Part shown: positions 33,970 through 41,933 of the stretch, one piece after another | Layout: every line of letters starts with the position of its first letter | Numbering within the stretch: the first letter of the stretch is position 1 | Assembly: GCF_016918035.1 (NCBI RefSeq) | Contig: NZ_JAERWK010000015.1 | Coordinates: 62,001-126,000 of the forward strand | Origin: Nakamurella leprariae | GTDB lineage: Bacteria; Actinomycetota; Actinomycetes; Mycobacteriales; Nakamurellaceae | Reading direction: 5' to 3' | Length of the DNA: 64,000 nt | Position numbers and translations under genes: made by a program | The notes under the pieces: generated by a model | What the model was told of the DNA's origin: nothing | The model's database searches: none | What the model saw: only the letters and a program-made list of their open reading frames with translations

Positions 33970-35040
33970 TCAGGCGCCGCGGTCGATGCTGCGGAGGCGA
34001 CTCACGCCCGCCATCCGCTCCTCGGCCAGACGATCGGCGGTCGCTGCGGTCGTGAGGCCGGTGGATGCGGCGGTCTCCAGGACTCGCAGTGTGGTGTCGA
34101 AGATCCCGGTGGCGCGGACCTTCGCGCGCTCGAAGTCGAATCCGTGCACCTCGTCGGCGATCTGGATCACTCCGCCGGCGTTGACACAGTAGTCAGGGGC
34201 GTAGAGCACTCCCTTGGACGCGATCTCCTGGTCGATCCCCGGCTCCGCCAGCTGGTTGTTGGCTCCTCCGCAGATGATCTCGGCGTTGAGCGCAGCCAGC
34301 GAGGAGCGATCGATGGCGCCGCCCATGGCACACGGTGAGTAGATGTCCATGTCGACGCTCTGCAGTTCATCGGTGGATCCGACGACGGTGATGTGCGGGT
34401 ATCGGCCCGCCAGGGCGTCGATCGCCGCCTGGCTGGGATCGGTGATGGTGACGACTGCGTCCGCCTCGACCAGCAGTTCGGTCAGGCGCGAGCCGACCTT
34501 CCCGGCGCCCGCGATCGCGACCCGCTTGCCGCTCAGTGAGGTGCTGCCCCAGCGGTGCGCAGCGGCCGCCCGCATGCCCTGGAACACTCCCCACGCGGTC
34601 AGGATCGACGAGTCACCGGCTCCGCCCTGAGCGACGGTCCGGCCGGTCACGTAGGGCGTCTCGCGGGCCACCACGTCCATGTCAGGGCTGAACGTGCCGA
34701 CATCGCAGGCGGTGAGGTAGCGCCCGCTGAGTCCGTGGATGAAGCGGCCGTAGGCCCGCAGCACGATCTCGGACTTGTGCTTGTCGGGATCTCCGATGAT
34801 GACCGCCTTCCCCCCGCCGTGATCGAGCCCCGCCAGGGAGTTCTTGTAGGCCATCGCCTTGGACAGGCGCAACGCGTCGTCGAGGGCGTCCTGCGATGAG
34901 CTGTAGGGGTAGAAGCGGGTTCCGCCCATCGCCGGCCCGAGGGCCGTGGAGTACAGCGAGATGATGGCCTTGAGGCCGGATGCCTCGTCGTGACAGAACA
35001 CCACCTGTTCGTGGTCGCTGCTGAAGATGTCGTTGATCAT
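33970..35040 (-). CDS. leucine/valine-type amino acid dehydrogenase
   Basis: 356 residues, Glu/Leu/Phe/Val dehydrogenase family. Seen: LGPAMGGTRFYPY, the substrate/catalytic lysines in AMAYKNSLAGLDHGGGKAVI (Lys66, Lys78), CDVGTFSPDMDVV and the NAD-binding VAIAGAGKVGSRL, then YSPCAMGGAID and GGANNQLAEP. It oxidatively deaminates an aliphatic or aromatic amino acid to a 2-oxo acid and ammonia with NAD+. As last gene of the catabolic operon it would finish the conversion of an amino acid released by the PuuD-like enzyme (inference). ATG 35040 has AAGG upstream; 45 nt follow the ALDH gene. Confidence 0.92.
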   Translation of the reverse strand: MINDIFSSDHEQVVFCHDEASGLKAIISLYSTALGPAMGGTRFYPYSSSQDALDDALRLSKAMAYKNSLAGLDHGGGKAVIIGDPDKHKSEIVLRAYGRFIHGLSGRYLTACDVGTFSPDMDVVARETPYVTGRTVAQGGAGDSSILTAWGVFQGMRAAAAHRWGSTSLSGKRVAIAGAGKVGSRLTELLVEADAVVTITDPSQAAIDALAGRYPHITVVGSTDELQSVDMDIYSPCAMGGAIDRSSLAALNAEIICGGANNQLAEPGIDQEIASKGVLYAPDYCVNAGGVIQIADEVHGFDFERAKVRATGIFDTTLRVLETAASTGLTTAATADRLAEERMAGVSRLRSIDRGA

Positions 35041-35085
35041 GGCTCTTGCCTTCGTGTGAGGGGGTCCGGTTCGCGGATGCGCGAC

Positions 35086-36531
35086 TCAGATCACCGGGTC
35101 GAGCAGGTCTGCACCGACAACCTGCTTGCCGGCGAAGAACTCCAGGACGTCACGGTCGCCGTGCCCGCCCAGGCCGCTGGTACCGAAGAAGCTCTGGGCC
35201 GAGTCGGCGGCCATGTCCAGCAGACTCGTTCCGTTGAGCTTGACTTCACCGGCGACGATCTGGGCGCCGACCGCCATCCCGCGCTCCTCATCGCCGGTGA
35301 AGACGTACCCGGCGAGGCCACCGCCGAGCCCGTTCGCCCGGGTCACGGCCTGGGCATCGTCAAGCACGGGACTGATCGCCAGGACCGGGCCGAAGATCTC
35401 GCCGGGAAGGGGGATGTCGTCGCCGACGAGCAGCGTCGGCGAGAGGAACCAGCCGTGCTCGGGCGACGGGAGCGGGGCTAGGTGGCCGGCTCCCGCGGTG
35501 ACCATCTGCTGGATCTGGCCCTCCAGCACGGCTCGGCGGTCGGCGAACGCCAGCGGTCCGAAGGTCACCTCCGGGTGGGTGCTCGGTCCCAGGCGGAGCT
35601 GCTCGATCTCGGCCACCACTGCCTCGACCAGAGCCGGCACGAGACGGTGATGGGCGTGGACGACGCGCGGCGCCTCGCACCACTGCCCGTTCAGTTTGGT
35701 GAAACCGGAGGCCAGCGCGCGTGCAGTGACCGCCAGGTCGGCGTCCGCGAGGACCAGCGCCGGGTTGTTGGAACCCAGCTCCAGGCGCAGCCGGGTGAGG
35801 TTGCCACCGGCGCGCGAAGCCACCCGGCGACCCGTCTCCGTGGACCCGGTCATCGAGATGGCTCGGATGCGCGAGTCGCCCGCGACGAGCGCGCCGACAT
35901 GGGCGTCGCCGTGGATCAGCCCGAAGACCCCGTCCGGCACTCCGGCGGCCGCGAGCGCTGCGGCGATGAGCTCAGCACTCCAGGGTGACTCGGGCGATGG
36001 CTTGGCCACGACCGGCGCGCCGGCGATCAAGGCGTAGGTCAGGTTCTTGACCAGGACGGCGGCGGGCGCGTTCCAGGGGAGGAGCAGCGCGGTCGGACCC
36101 CAGGGCACGCGTCGCAGCTGCACGCTCCTGCCATCGGCCTCGAGCCACCTGGCGGCGGCCTGCTGTTGCGCGAGCTGCACTGCCCGGCGAACAGTTCCGG
36201 GCAGGCTCTGGGCGAACAGCCGGGTGAACCGCACGGGGACGCCGCTGTTGATCGCGTCCAGTGCTGCGATGTCGTCGGCCGCCTGCTCGAGCTGCGTGGC
36301 GAAGGCCGCGAGGACGGCAGCTCGTTCCGCCAGGTCGGCCCGCGCCCAGAGTCCAGATCGATGGGTCCTGACGGCCGCGGCGATCGCTGCGTCGACCTGG
36401 CCGTCACTGGAGAACGAGTACGTCTGGAGCAGGTCACCGGTGTTGGGGTCGAACAGGTCGCGGCGCAAGGTCGGTGCGGCGTTCGGGGTCGGCGCGCCGG
36501 CGATCCAGGTACGCGGAACGGGGGGTTGCAT
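35086..36531 (-). CDS. aldehyde dehydrogenase (NAD(P)-dependent)
   Basis: 481 residues. Seen: oxyanion Asn154 in LPWNAP, Lys177 in VVAKPSP, SMTGSTETGRRV for NAD binding, general base Glu251 in LELGSNNP and nucleophile Cys285 in NGQWCEAP; then GEIFGPVLAI. All catalytic residues are present. It oxidises an aldehyde to the acid. It sits 9 nt after the glutamine-synthetase-like gene and before the amino acid dehydrogenase, comparable to PuuC acting on a gamma-glutamylated aldehyde, though the partner oxidase PuuB is missing and an SDR takes its place. ATG 36531 follows GAGG. Confidence 0.92.
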   Translation of the reverse strand: MQPPVPRTWIAGAPTPNAAPTLRRDLFDPNTGDLLQTYSFSSDGQVDAAIAAAVRTHRSGLWARADLAERAAVLAAFATQLEQAADDIAALDAINSGVPVRFTRLFAQSLPGTVRRAVQLAQQQAAARWLEADGRSVQLRRVPWGPTALLLPWNAPAAVLVKNLTYALIAGAPVVAKPSPESPWSAELIAAALAAAGVPDGVFGLIHGDAHVGALVAGDSRIRAISMTGSTETGRRVASRAGGNLTRLRLELGSNNPALVLADADLAVTARALASGFTKLNGQWCEAPRVVHAHHRLVPALVEAVVAEIEQLRLGPSTHPEVTFGPLAFADRRAVLEGQIQQMVTAGAGHLAPLPSPEHGWFLSPTLLVGDDIPLPGEIFGPVLAISPVLDDAQAVTRANGLGGGLAGYVFTGDEERGMAVGAQIVAGEVKLNGTSLLDMAADSAQSFFGTSGLGGHGDRDVLEFFAGKQVVGADLLDPVI

Positions 36532-36540
36532 CGTGGTGCC

Positions 36541-37911
36541 TCAGATCCTGTCGAAGTAGCGGTCGAGATCCCAGTCGCCGGTGTGGGACATGAAGGTGCG
36601 CCACTCGTGCTCGGCCAGGATGGCCATGTGATGGCGTTGTTCCTCGCCGATGATGCGGGCGACGAAGTCCGCGTCGCGGAACAGGGCTGCGGCTTCGGCC
36701 AGGTTCGCCGGGAAGGTGGGATCCACCGGTGCCTCGTACCCGTTGCCCGTCGTCATGGGAGGCGGGGCGACGTCGTTGGCGATCCCGTCTCGCGCTGAGG
36801 CGATGAGCCCGGCCAACGTCAGGTACGGGTTCGTGTCGGCCCCGGGGAGACGGAACTCCAGGCGAAGGTCCTGCGGCTGCCGCCCGACGACGCGCAGCGA
36901 CGTCGTGCGGTTGTCCAGCCCCCAGGTGGTGCCCCAACCGGAGACGTCCCCCGAGTTCACCCGCCGGAAGGCGTTGACCGTGGGGGCGTACCAGGTCATG
37001 AACGCGGGCGCATGGTGAAGGACCCCGCCGATCGCGCCGCGCATGATGTCGCTGAGACGGTGCTCCGCGGTCGGATCCCAGAAGCTGGGCGTGCCGTGAC
37101 GATCCACCACGGACAGGTGGACGTGACATGAGGACCCTGGTTGGCCTTGGTTGAGCGGCTTGGCCATGAAGGTGGCCGACATGCCCGCGGCCGCGGCGCT
37201 GTCTCGGACCGCCAGCTTGTACAGGGCGTGTCGGTCAGCCATCTCCAGTGGCTCGCCGTACCGGAAGGTCATCTCCCACTGGCCGGAGCCCCACTCACTC
37301 TGGGCCGCTTCCATCTCGATCCGGGAGTCGCGCAGGTCCTGGCGCAGCTTGCGGAAGAACGGCTCGTAGTGGTTGCCCTCGTGGATCATGTAGTCCGAGG
37401 GACTCAGGGTGGTCGGCTCCAGGCCACGGAACCCGGCCTGCCGCAGTGCCCGTGGCTCGTTGCGGAAGAGGTAGAACTCCAGCTCCGTGCCCGTCTTGGC
37501 CGCGAAGCCGGCGTCGGTCAGGTCGGCGATCTGACGCTTGAGGATCTCGCGCGGTGAGATCGCCAGGGGTTCCCCGGTCTCCTTGTCCACGGCATCGGCG
37601 AAGCAGATCGCGATTCCGTCGAGCCAGGCTGCTCGGCGCAGCGTCGACAGGTCCGGGCGCAGCGTGAAGTCGGGGATCCCGTTGTGCACTCCGCAGACCT
37701 TGAAGACATTCGCCTCCACCAGGTCCAGGCTCTGCGTGAGATCCCAGGCGTAGATGCAGGTGCAGACGTCAACGCCCCCCTCCACCACACGATCGAAGCC
37801 TTCGATCGGGATCCGACGGCCGACCAGGCGACCCTGCAGGTCCGGGGTGGCGACGATCACGGTGTGGATGTCGTCGGTCAGGCCGGCATCGGCCAGGATC
37901 TGGGCGCTCAT
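36541..37911 (-). CDS. glutamine-synthetase-like gamma-glutamyl amine ligase
   Basis: 456 residues. Seen: the ATP/metal glutamates in TGTELEFYLF, MEAAQSEWGSGQWE and QPGSSCHVHLS, plus DNRTTSLRV and RLPGADTNPYL of the GS catalytic domain. The sequence belongs to the GS-like branch that joins glutamate to amines (PuuA, IpuC, GlnA3/GlnA4 type), not to ammonia-assimilating GlnA: the adenylylation region is not conserved and a Cys replaces Met in the usual GMH loop. ATG 37911 overlaps the SDR stop (ATGA); a GTG at 37923 would overlap further. Its product would be the substrate of the SDR/ALDH/PuuD-like steps. Confidence 0.85.
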   Translation of the reverse strand: MSAQILADAGLTDDIHTVIVATPDLQGRLVGRRIPIEGFDRVVEGGVDVCTCIYAWDLTQSLDLVEANVFKVCGVHNGIPDFTLRPDLSTLRRAAWLDGIAICFADAVDKETGEPLAISPREILKRQIADLTDAGFAAKTGTELEFYLFRNEPRALRQAGFRGLEPTTLSPSDYMIHEGNHYEPFFRKLRQDLRDSRIEMEAAQSEWGSGQWEMTFRYGEPLEMADRHALYKLAVRDSAAAAGMSATFMAKPLNQGQPGSSCHVHLSVVDRHGTPSFWDPTAEHRLSDIMRGAIGGVLHHAPAFMTWYAPTVNAFRRVNSGDVSGWGTTWGLDNRTTSLRVVGRQPQDLRLEFRLPGADTNPYLTLAGLIASARDGIANDVAPPPMTTGNGYEAPVDPTFPANLAEAAALFRDADFVARIIGEEQRHHMAILAEHEWRTFMSHTGDWDLDRYFDRI

Positions 37912-38678
37912 CGGGTCAGCCACCCGCCGTCGACGGGCAGCTGGACGCCGTCGATGAAGGACGCTTCATCGGACAGGAGGAAGGAGACCGCCTTGGCGAC
38001 GTCCTCGGGTTGACCGACCCGGGGAATCAGCAGGCGTTGTCTCATGAACGCCAGACCCGCCTCGGAGGTGACCGTCTCCAGATCGAAGAAGTTGGTGGCG
38101 ATGGGGCCGGGGGCGACGCAGTTCACCCGGATGCCGTCGCCGGCGAGTTCCACCGCCAAGGCCTTGGTCAGCATCGGGACGCCGCCCTTGCTGGCGTTGT
38201 AGTGCGGCTGCGAGGTCGCACCCGAGGTGACCACGACCAGTGCTTCGATCGTGGAGAGGTTCACGATGGCCCCACCGCCGCTGCGGGCCATGGCCTTGCC
38301 GACGGCTCGGGCGACGAGGAACTGACCCTTGAGGTTGACGTCGACGACCAGATCCCAGGCCTCTTCGGTGAGGGTGGCCAGCGAGTGGCTGGTCACCACG
38401 CCGGCGTTGTTGGCCAGCAGATGGATCCCGCCGAACGTCGCCTCCGCCCGGGCGACAGCGGCGTCGATCTGCTCCGCGCTCCGGACGTCGAGCGGAGCGG
38501 CGATGGCCTCGCCACCGTTCGCGGCGATGGCCTCGGCGACGGTCGTGGCGGCGGTCTCGTCGACGTCCGTGACGACGATGCGGGCCCCTTCGGCTGCCAG
38601 GTGCTCGACGATCGACCGGCCGATACCGGCGCCGGCGCCGGTGACGAACGCGACCTTGCCCTCATGACGGCGCTTCAC
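37908..38678 (-). CDS. short-chain dehydrogenase/reductase
   Basis: 256 residues, classical SDR. Seen: TGAGAGIG (13-20), an Asp in VVTDVDE that favours NAD+, NNAGV, Ser in NLSTIEAL, and YNASKGG with catalytic Tyr and Lys, then the C-terminal DGGWLTR. It oxidises an alcohol or reduces a ketone. It starts with GTG in a GTGA overlap with the dimethylformamidase-like gene and ends in an ATGA overlap with the ligase, so the three are made in fixed ratio. Likely role: oxidation of an amino alcohol or its gamma-glutamyl derivative to the aldehyde (inference). Confidence 0.9.
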   Translation of the reverse strand: MKRRHEGKVAFVTGAGAGIGRSIVEHLAAEGARIVVTDVDETAATTVAEAIAANGGEAIAAPLDVRSAEQIDAAVARAEATFGGIHLLANNAGVVTSHSLATLTEEAWDLVVDVNLKGQFLVARAVGKAMARSGGGAIVNLSTIEALVVVTSGATSQPHYNASKGGVPMLTKALAVELAGDGIRVNCVAPGPIATNFFDLETVTSEAGLAFMRQRLLIPRVGQPEDVAKAVSFLLSDEASFIDGVQLPVDGGWLTR

Positions 38679-40909
38679 GCTGTGGTTCCTTCCATGGTGT
38701 CGATCTCGGCGAACCGCCGGACGACGTTCTCTGTCATTCGCGAAATGCCGTTGTTCGAGTTGTTCTCGAGCAAGGCACCTGAGTAGGCGATGGACCCGGC
38801 GGCGAAAACCGCTCCTCCCTGCGAGGTCTCGAAGTAGACGATGTCGGAGTGCACCTCTGGGTCGACGTCCCCGCCGTGCTGGCCGTCGAGGATGAAGGCG
38901 ACTTCCGAGGCGTCCCGTTGGTAGGTGCGACCGTGGTCGCGCGAGGCCGCCAGGATGATTGCGTTGGCGGGTGTGCCCAGGACCGGATCCGCCCGGTCGA
39001 GTTCATCGCCGGCTGCGCCGCCCATCACTCGCCCGTAGTTGCCGAGGGGCTCCTCGTCCACGCCTTCGAAGATCCAGGCGAGCTCGGGCGCGAACGATGC
39101 GTCCGTCCGCCAGTACGGCTGTGATCCACCCCAGCCCTGCGCCGCCATCCCGATGCCCACCAGGCGCTGCGGCTCACGGCCGCGGTGCCGCCAGGCTCCG
39201 CCGAGCAGCCCGGTCGACACCAGGTGCGTCTCGCCCGGTCGGGACTTCCACGCCGTGATGCCGGCGAAGCCCCGACGGACCTCCACGACCAAGGGGGACT
39301 CGGAGACGACCCCGGTCACCCAGTAGAAGCCGTTGCCGCCGATGTACACCATGCGGCCGCCCGAGTCGCGGTACTGCTCGAGCGCGTCCAGCATCTCGCT
39401 GGAGTAGTACTCGGGATGCGCCCCGGTCACGACCACCTTCCACCCGCGCAGATAGTCGGTGCCGAGCTTGTGCAACTCGAAGTCGGTGATCACGTCGAAC
39501 TCGATGCCGACGCTGGCCAGCCACTCCAGCAGGTACATCTCGGCCGAGAAGCCGCGGCCGCTGTCGCTGAGCCACATGCGGTAGTCGTGCCGGGTGTTGA
39601 CGATGGGGCGTGCTGCGCTGGAGTACACGACCCCGTGTCCGTCGGGGTGTGTGTCGTACTGCGAGAGCCCGAAGGTGCCGTTGCCGACGTGCGCGAGGTC
39701 GGCCTCGCCGGGTTCAGTCGTGAAGTGCCCGGTCACCGAGGGCGCCATGCCTTCGAACAGGGATTCGTTGGCGTAGGACAGGTAGGTGAAGGTCGGCACC
39801 ACCACCACGACCGGCTTGCGGGTGTCCCCCGGGGCCGGCGCCACCACGAACGGGACGAAGTCCACTGCGTGCTCGGTGGCGATCCGGAGGGCGTAGGCCC
39901 CGGAGGGCAGGTCGGCGGGGAGCGCCCCGGTGAGGGTCTCCGTCCAGCCGGAGTCCGACAGGTCGGTCTCGTGGAAGTGCGCGGCCGAGTACTCCGTGGG
40001 CGCCTCGATGAAGCGAGTGGTCCGCCGCTGCCAGTTCGGTCCGGGGACCCCACGGGTCGGCAGGTTGTAGAGCTGGCCGGAGGTGCCACCGGCGATGTTC
40101 GTGGCGACGCCGTCCTCGCCCGACGCAGGGAACAGGTCCCAGGCGCCCAGCAGTTCGACCTCGGAGTCCGCCGGGTCGAGGGTGCGTTGCCTGGCCAGTG
40201 TCCGCAGCTGTTGCGGACTCAGGACACCGTCGGCCACGAACGGCCAGCTGATCGTGGCGGTGAGATTGGCAGTGGCGCGCCCGTGGGCCGTGGGGCCGGT
40301 GCCGTGGGTCACGATCGGGAACGCCCCGGCGACCACCACCTGGTCGCCGATGGAGACGCTGCCTGCCAGGTGGCCGCTGGCCGAGCTGGACTCCACCCCG
40401 CCTTCGACCGCGATGGCATGGACCTGGGTGCGGTCGTCGTCGACGATGCCGACGAGGAGGTACCACGCATTCGGCTCGAGCGGCTCGGGGCTGGAGAGGG
40501 TTCCCGCGGGATCGTGGGTCTTGAGCACCACCCGGGAGTCCTCGACGCCGAGGGTGACGAGCCGCTGTTCGTCCCCCACCGTCACGATGGACTGCGGCGT
40601 CGAGCCGACCTGGCCGTCGAAGCGCACGAAGGCGCCGATGGTGAGTCGGGCGCCGGGCGCTGTGCGGAGGGTGCCGGTCATGAAGCCGCCGAAGTGACCG
40701 TCCTGGCCGTCGACGGTGAGGGTGGTCGCGTCGGGCCAGGTGATCTCGGTGGTCTGTCCTTCCCGCCCGGGCGAGTCCAGGGCTGTGTCCAGGTGCACCA
40801 GGGCGATGCTTGCCTGGGCTCGGGTCGGACTCGAGACGTACACGCGGATCGGATCGCCCGGGAAGTACGACAGTCGGTCGGTGTACGAGGTCAAGATCGA
40901 GGGAATCAT
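38675..40909 (-). CDS. N,N-dimethylformamidase large-chain homologue (amidohydrolase)
   Basis: 744 residues, near the 762 of the Paracoccus/Alcaligenes enzyme. N-terminal strands and a concanavalin-like domain (about 60-260) lead to the catalytic domain. The iron site of the known enzyme is two Tyr and one Glu (399, 440, 521). Here Tyr379 in SYANE, Tyr418 in SQYDTHPDG and Glu500 in GAHPEYYS have almost the same spacing (39 and 82 versus 41 and 81), so the metal site looks intact. It should hydrolyse an amide bond. The small chain of the classical enzyme is not present nearby. ATG 40909 follows AGGAG. Substrate unknown; the operon argues for a larger amide than dimethylformamide. Confidence 0.88.
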   Translation of the reverse strand: MIPSILTSYTDRLSYFPGDPIRVYVSSPTRAQASIALVHLDTALDSPGREGQTTEITWPDATTLTVDGQDGHFGGFMTGTLRTAPGARLTIGAFVRFDGQVGSTPQSIVTVGDEQRLVTLGVEDSRVVLKTHDPAGTLSSPEPLEPNAWYLLVGIVDDDRTQVHAIAVEGGVESSSASGHLAGSVSIGDQVVVAGAFPIVTHGTGPTAHGRATANLTATISWPFVADGVLSPQQLRTLARQRTLDPADSEVELLGAWDLFPASGEDGVATNIAGGTSGQLYNLPTRGVPGPNWQRRTTRFIEAPTEYSAAHFHETDLSDSGWTETLTGALPADLPSGAYALRIATEHAVDFVPFVVAPAPGDTRKPVVVVVPTFTYLSYANESLFEGMAPSVTGHFTTEPGEADLAHVGNGTFGLSQYDTHPDGHGVVYSSAARPIVNTRHDYRMWLSDSGRGFSAEMYLLEWLASVGIEFDVITDFELHKLGTDYLRGWKVVVTGAHPEYYSSEMLDALEQYRDSGGRMVYIGGNGFYWVTGVVSESPLVVEVRRGFAGITAWKSRPGETHLVSTGLLGGAWRHRGREPQRLVGIGMAAQGWGGSQPYWRTDASFAPELAWIFEGVDEEPLGNYGRVMGGAAGDELDRADPVLGTPANAIILAASRDHGRTYQRDASEVAFILDGQHGGDVDPEVHSDIVYFETSQGGAVFAAGSIAYSGALLENNSNNGISRMTENVVRRFAEIDTMEGTTA

Positions 40910-40940
40910 CGAGGCTCCTGACGAGATGGGGGACGGGTCG

Positions 40941-41933
40941 TCAGCGCGACGACCGGTGGATCCAGAAGCGAACGCCTTCGAGCGCTGCCGCGAGGACGAG
41001 GACAGCGCCGGTCAGGACCTGGCTCAGCTGGGAACTGACGTTCATCAGCGTGATGCCGTTGGTCAGGATGCCCATCAGCCAGACGCCCACCACGACGCGC
41101 CACAGATGGCCCTTGCCGCCGGAGTACGGAATGCCTCCGAGCAGCACTGCGGTCAGGACACTGATCTCGAAGCCGGCCCCCAGCGTGCCGCTGGGGGCGC
41201 TGTCGAGGCGCGCAACGACCATGAGACCGCCCAGAGCACTGAGGGTCCCGACCAATGCATACAGACTGAGGACGAGGCGCCGGACTGGGATTCCGCTCAG
41301 GTACGCGGCTCGGCTGTTGACGCCGACGGCGACGACATGGCGGCCGGCCGGCAGGAGCGTCATGACCAGTGCCCCGAGTGCGACCACGAACACCGCGATC
41401 CACACGAGCGTGGGGACGCCGAGCACGCGGGCGTTGCCGAACTCCAGCACGGCGCTCGGGAAGCCGTAGAGCGCGTCCGGGGACAGCACCTGGGCCAGCC
41501 CGCGACCGGCTGCCAGGATGCCCAGGGTGACGATGATCGGTGAGAGCTTGAAGTAGCCGATGAGCACGCCGTTGAGCAGGCCGACCGCGAGACCGACGCC
41601 GAGGCCCACCATCACGCCTGCCGTCACGCCGGCCGAGTTGAAGGTGAGACCGGCGCAGACCCCGGAGACGGCCATCACCGAGCCGATCGAGAGGTCGATG
41701 TACCCGGACATCAGCAGGAGCGCGGCTCCCACCGCGACGACCATCAGGGGCGCTGACTGAAGCGCGATCAGCAGCAGATTGTCCTTGGTGAGGAACGAGG
41801 AGTGGTTGACGGCGAAGAAGATCATCAAGCCGACCGTCGCGACGGGCATGATGCTGTCGATGCCGGTGAGGAGCCCGGACTTCAGCGACGGGGCCGGCTC
41901 GGACTTCGCGTCGGTGGCGATCACTTCGGTCAT
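40941..41933 (-). CDS. ABC transporter permease (RbsC-type)
   Basis: 330 residues, about nine helices. Seen: AVNHSSFLTKDNLL, AALLLMSGYIDLSIGSVMAVSGV, the family core LNGVLIGYFKLSPIIVTLGILAAGRGLAQVLS and the C-terminal VLLGGIPYSGGKGHLWRVVVGV. It is the membrane channel of a CUT2 importer; a single permease gene serves as homodimer. ATG 41933 overlaps the ATPase stop (ATGA) and is preceded by AAGGGA. 31 nt separate it from the amidase gene. Confidence 0.93.
   Translation of the reverse strand: MTEVIATDAKSEPAPSLKSGLLTGIDSIMPVATVGLMIFFAVNHSSFLTKDNLLLIALQSAPLMVVAVGAALLLMSGYIDLSIGSVMAVSGVCAGLTFNSAGVTAGVMVGLGVGLAVGLLNGVLIGYFKLSPIIVTLGILAAGRGLAQVLSPDALYGFPSAVLEFGNARVLGVPTLVWIAVFVVALGALVMTLLPAGRHVVAVGVNSRAAYLSGIPVRRLVLSLYALVGTLSALGGLMVVARLDSAPSGTLGAGFEISVLTAVLLGGIPYSGGKGHLWRVVVGVWLMGILTNGITLMNVSSQLSQVLTGAVLVLAAALEGVRFWIHRSSR

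Noticed and set aside
33153-37911. Naming the cluster a putrescine (puu) operon
   Set aside because: No flavin oxidase or putrescine permease, and an amidase, SDR and amino acid dehydrogenase are present instead.
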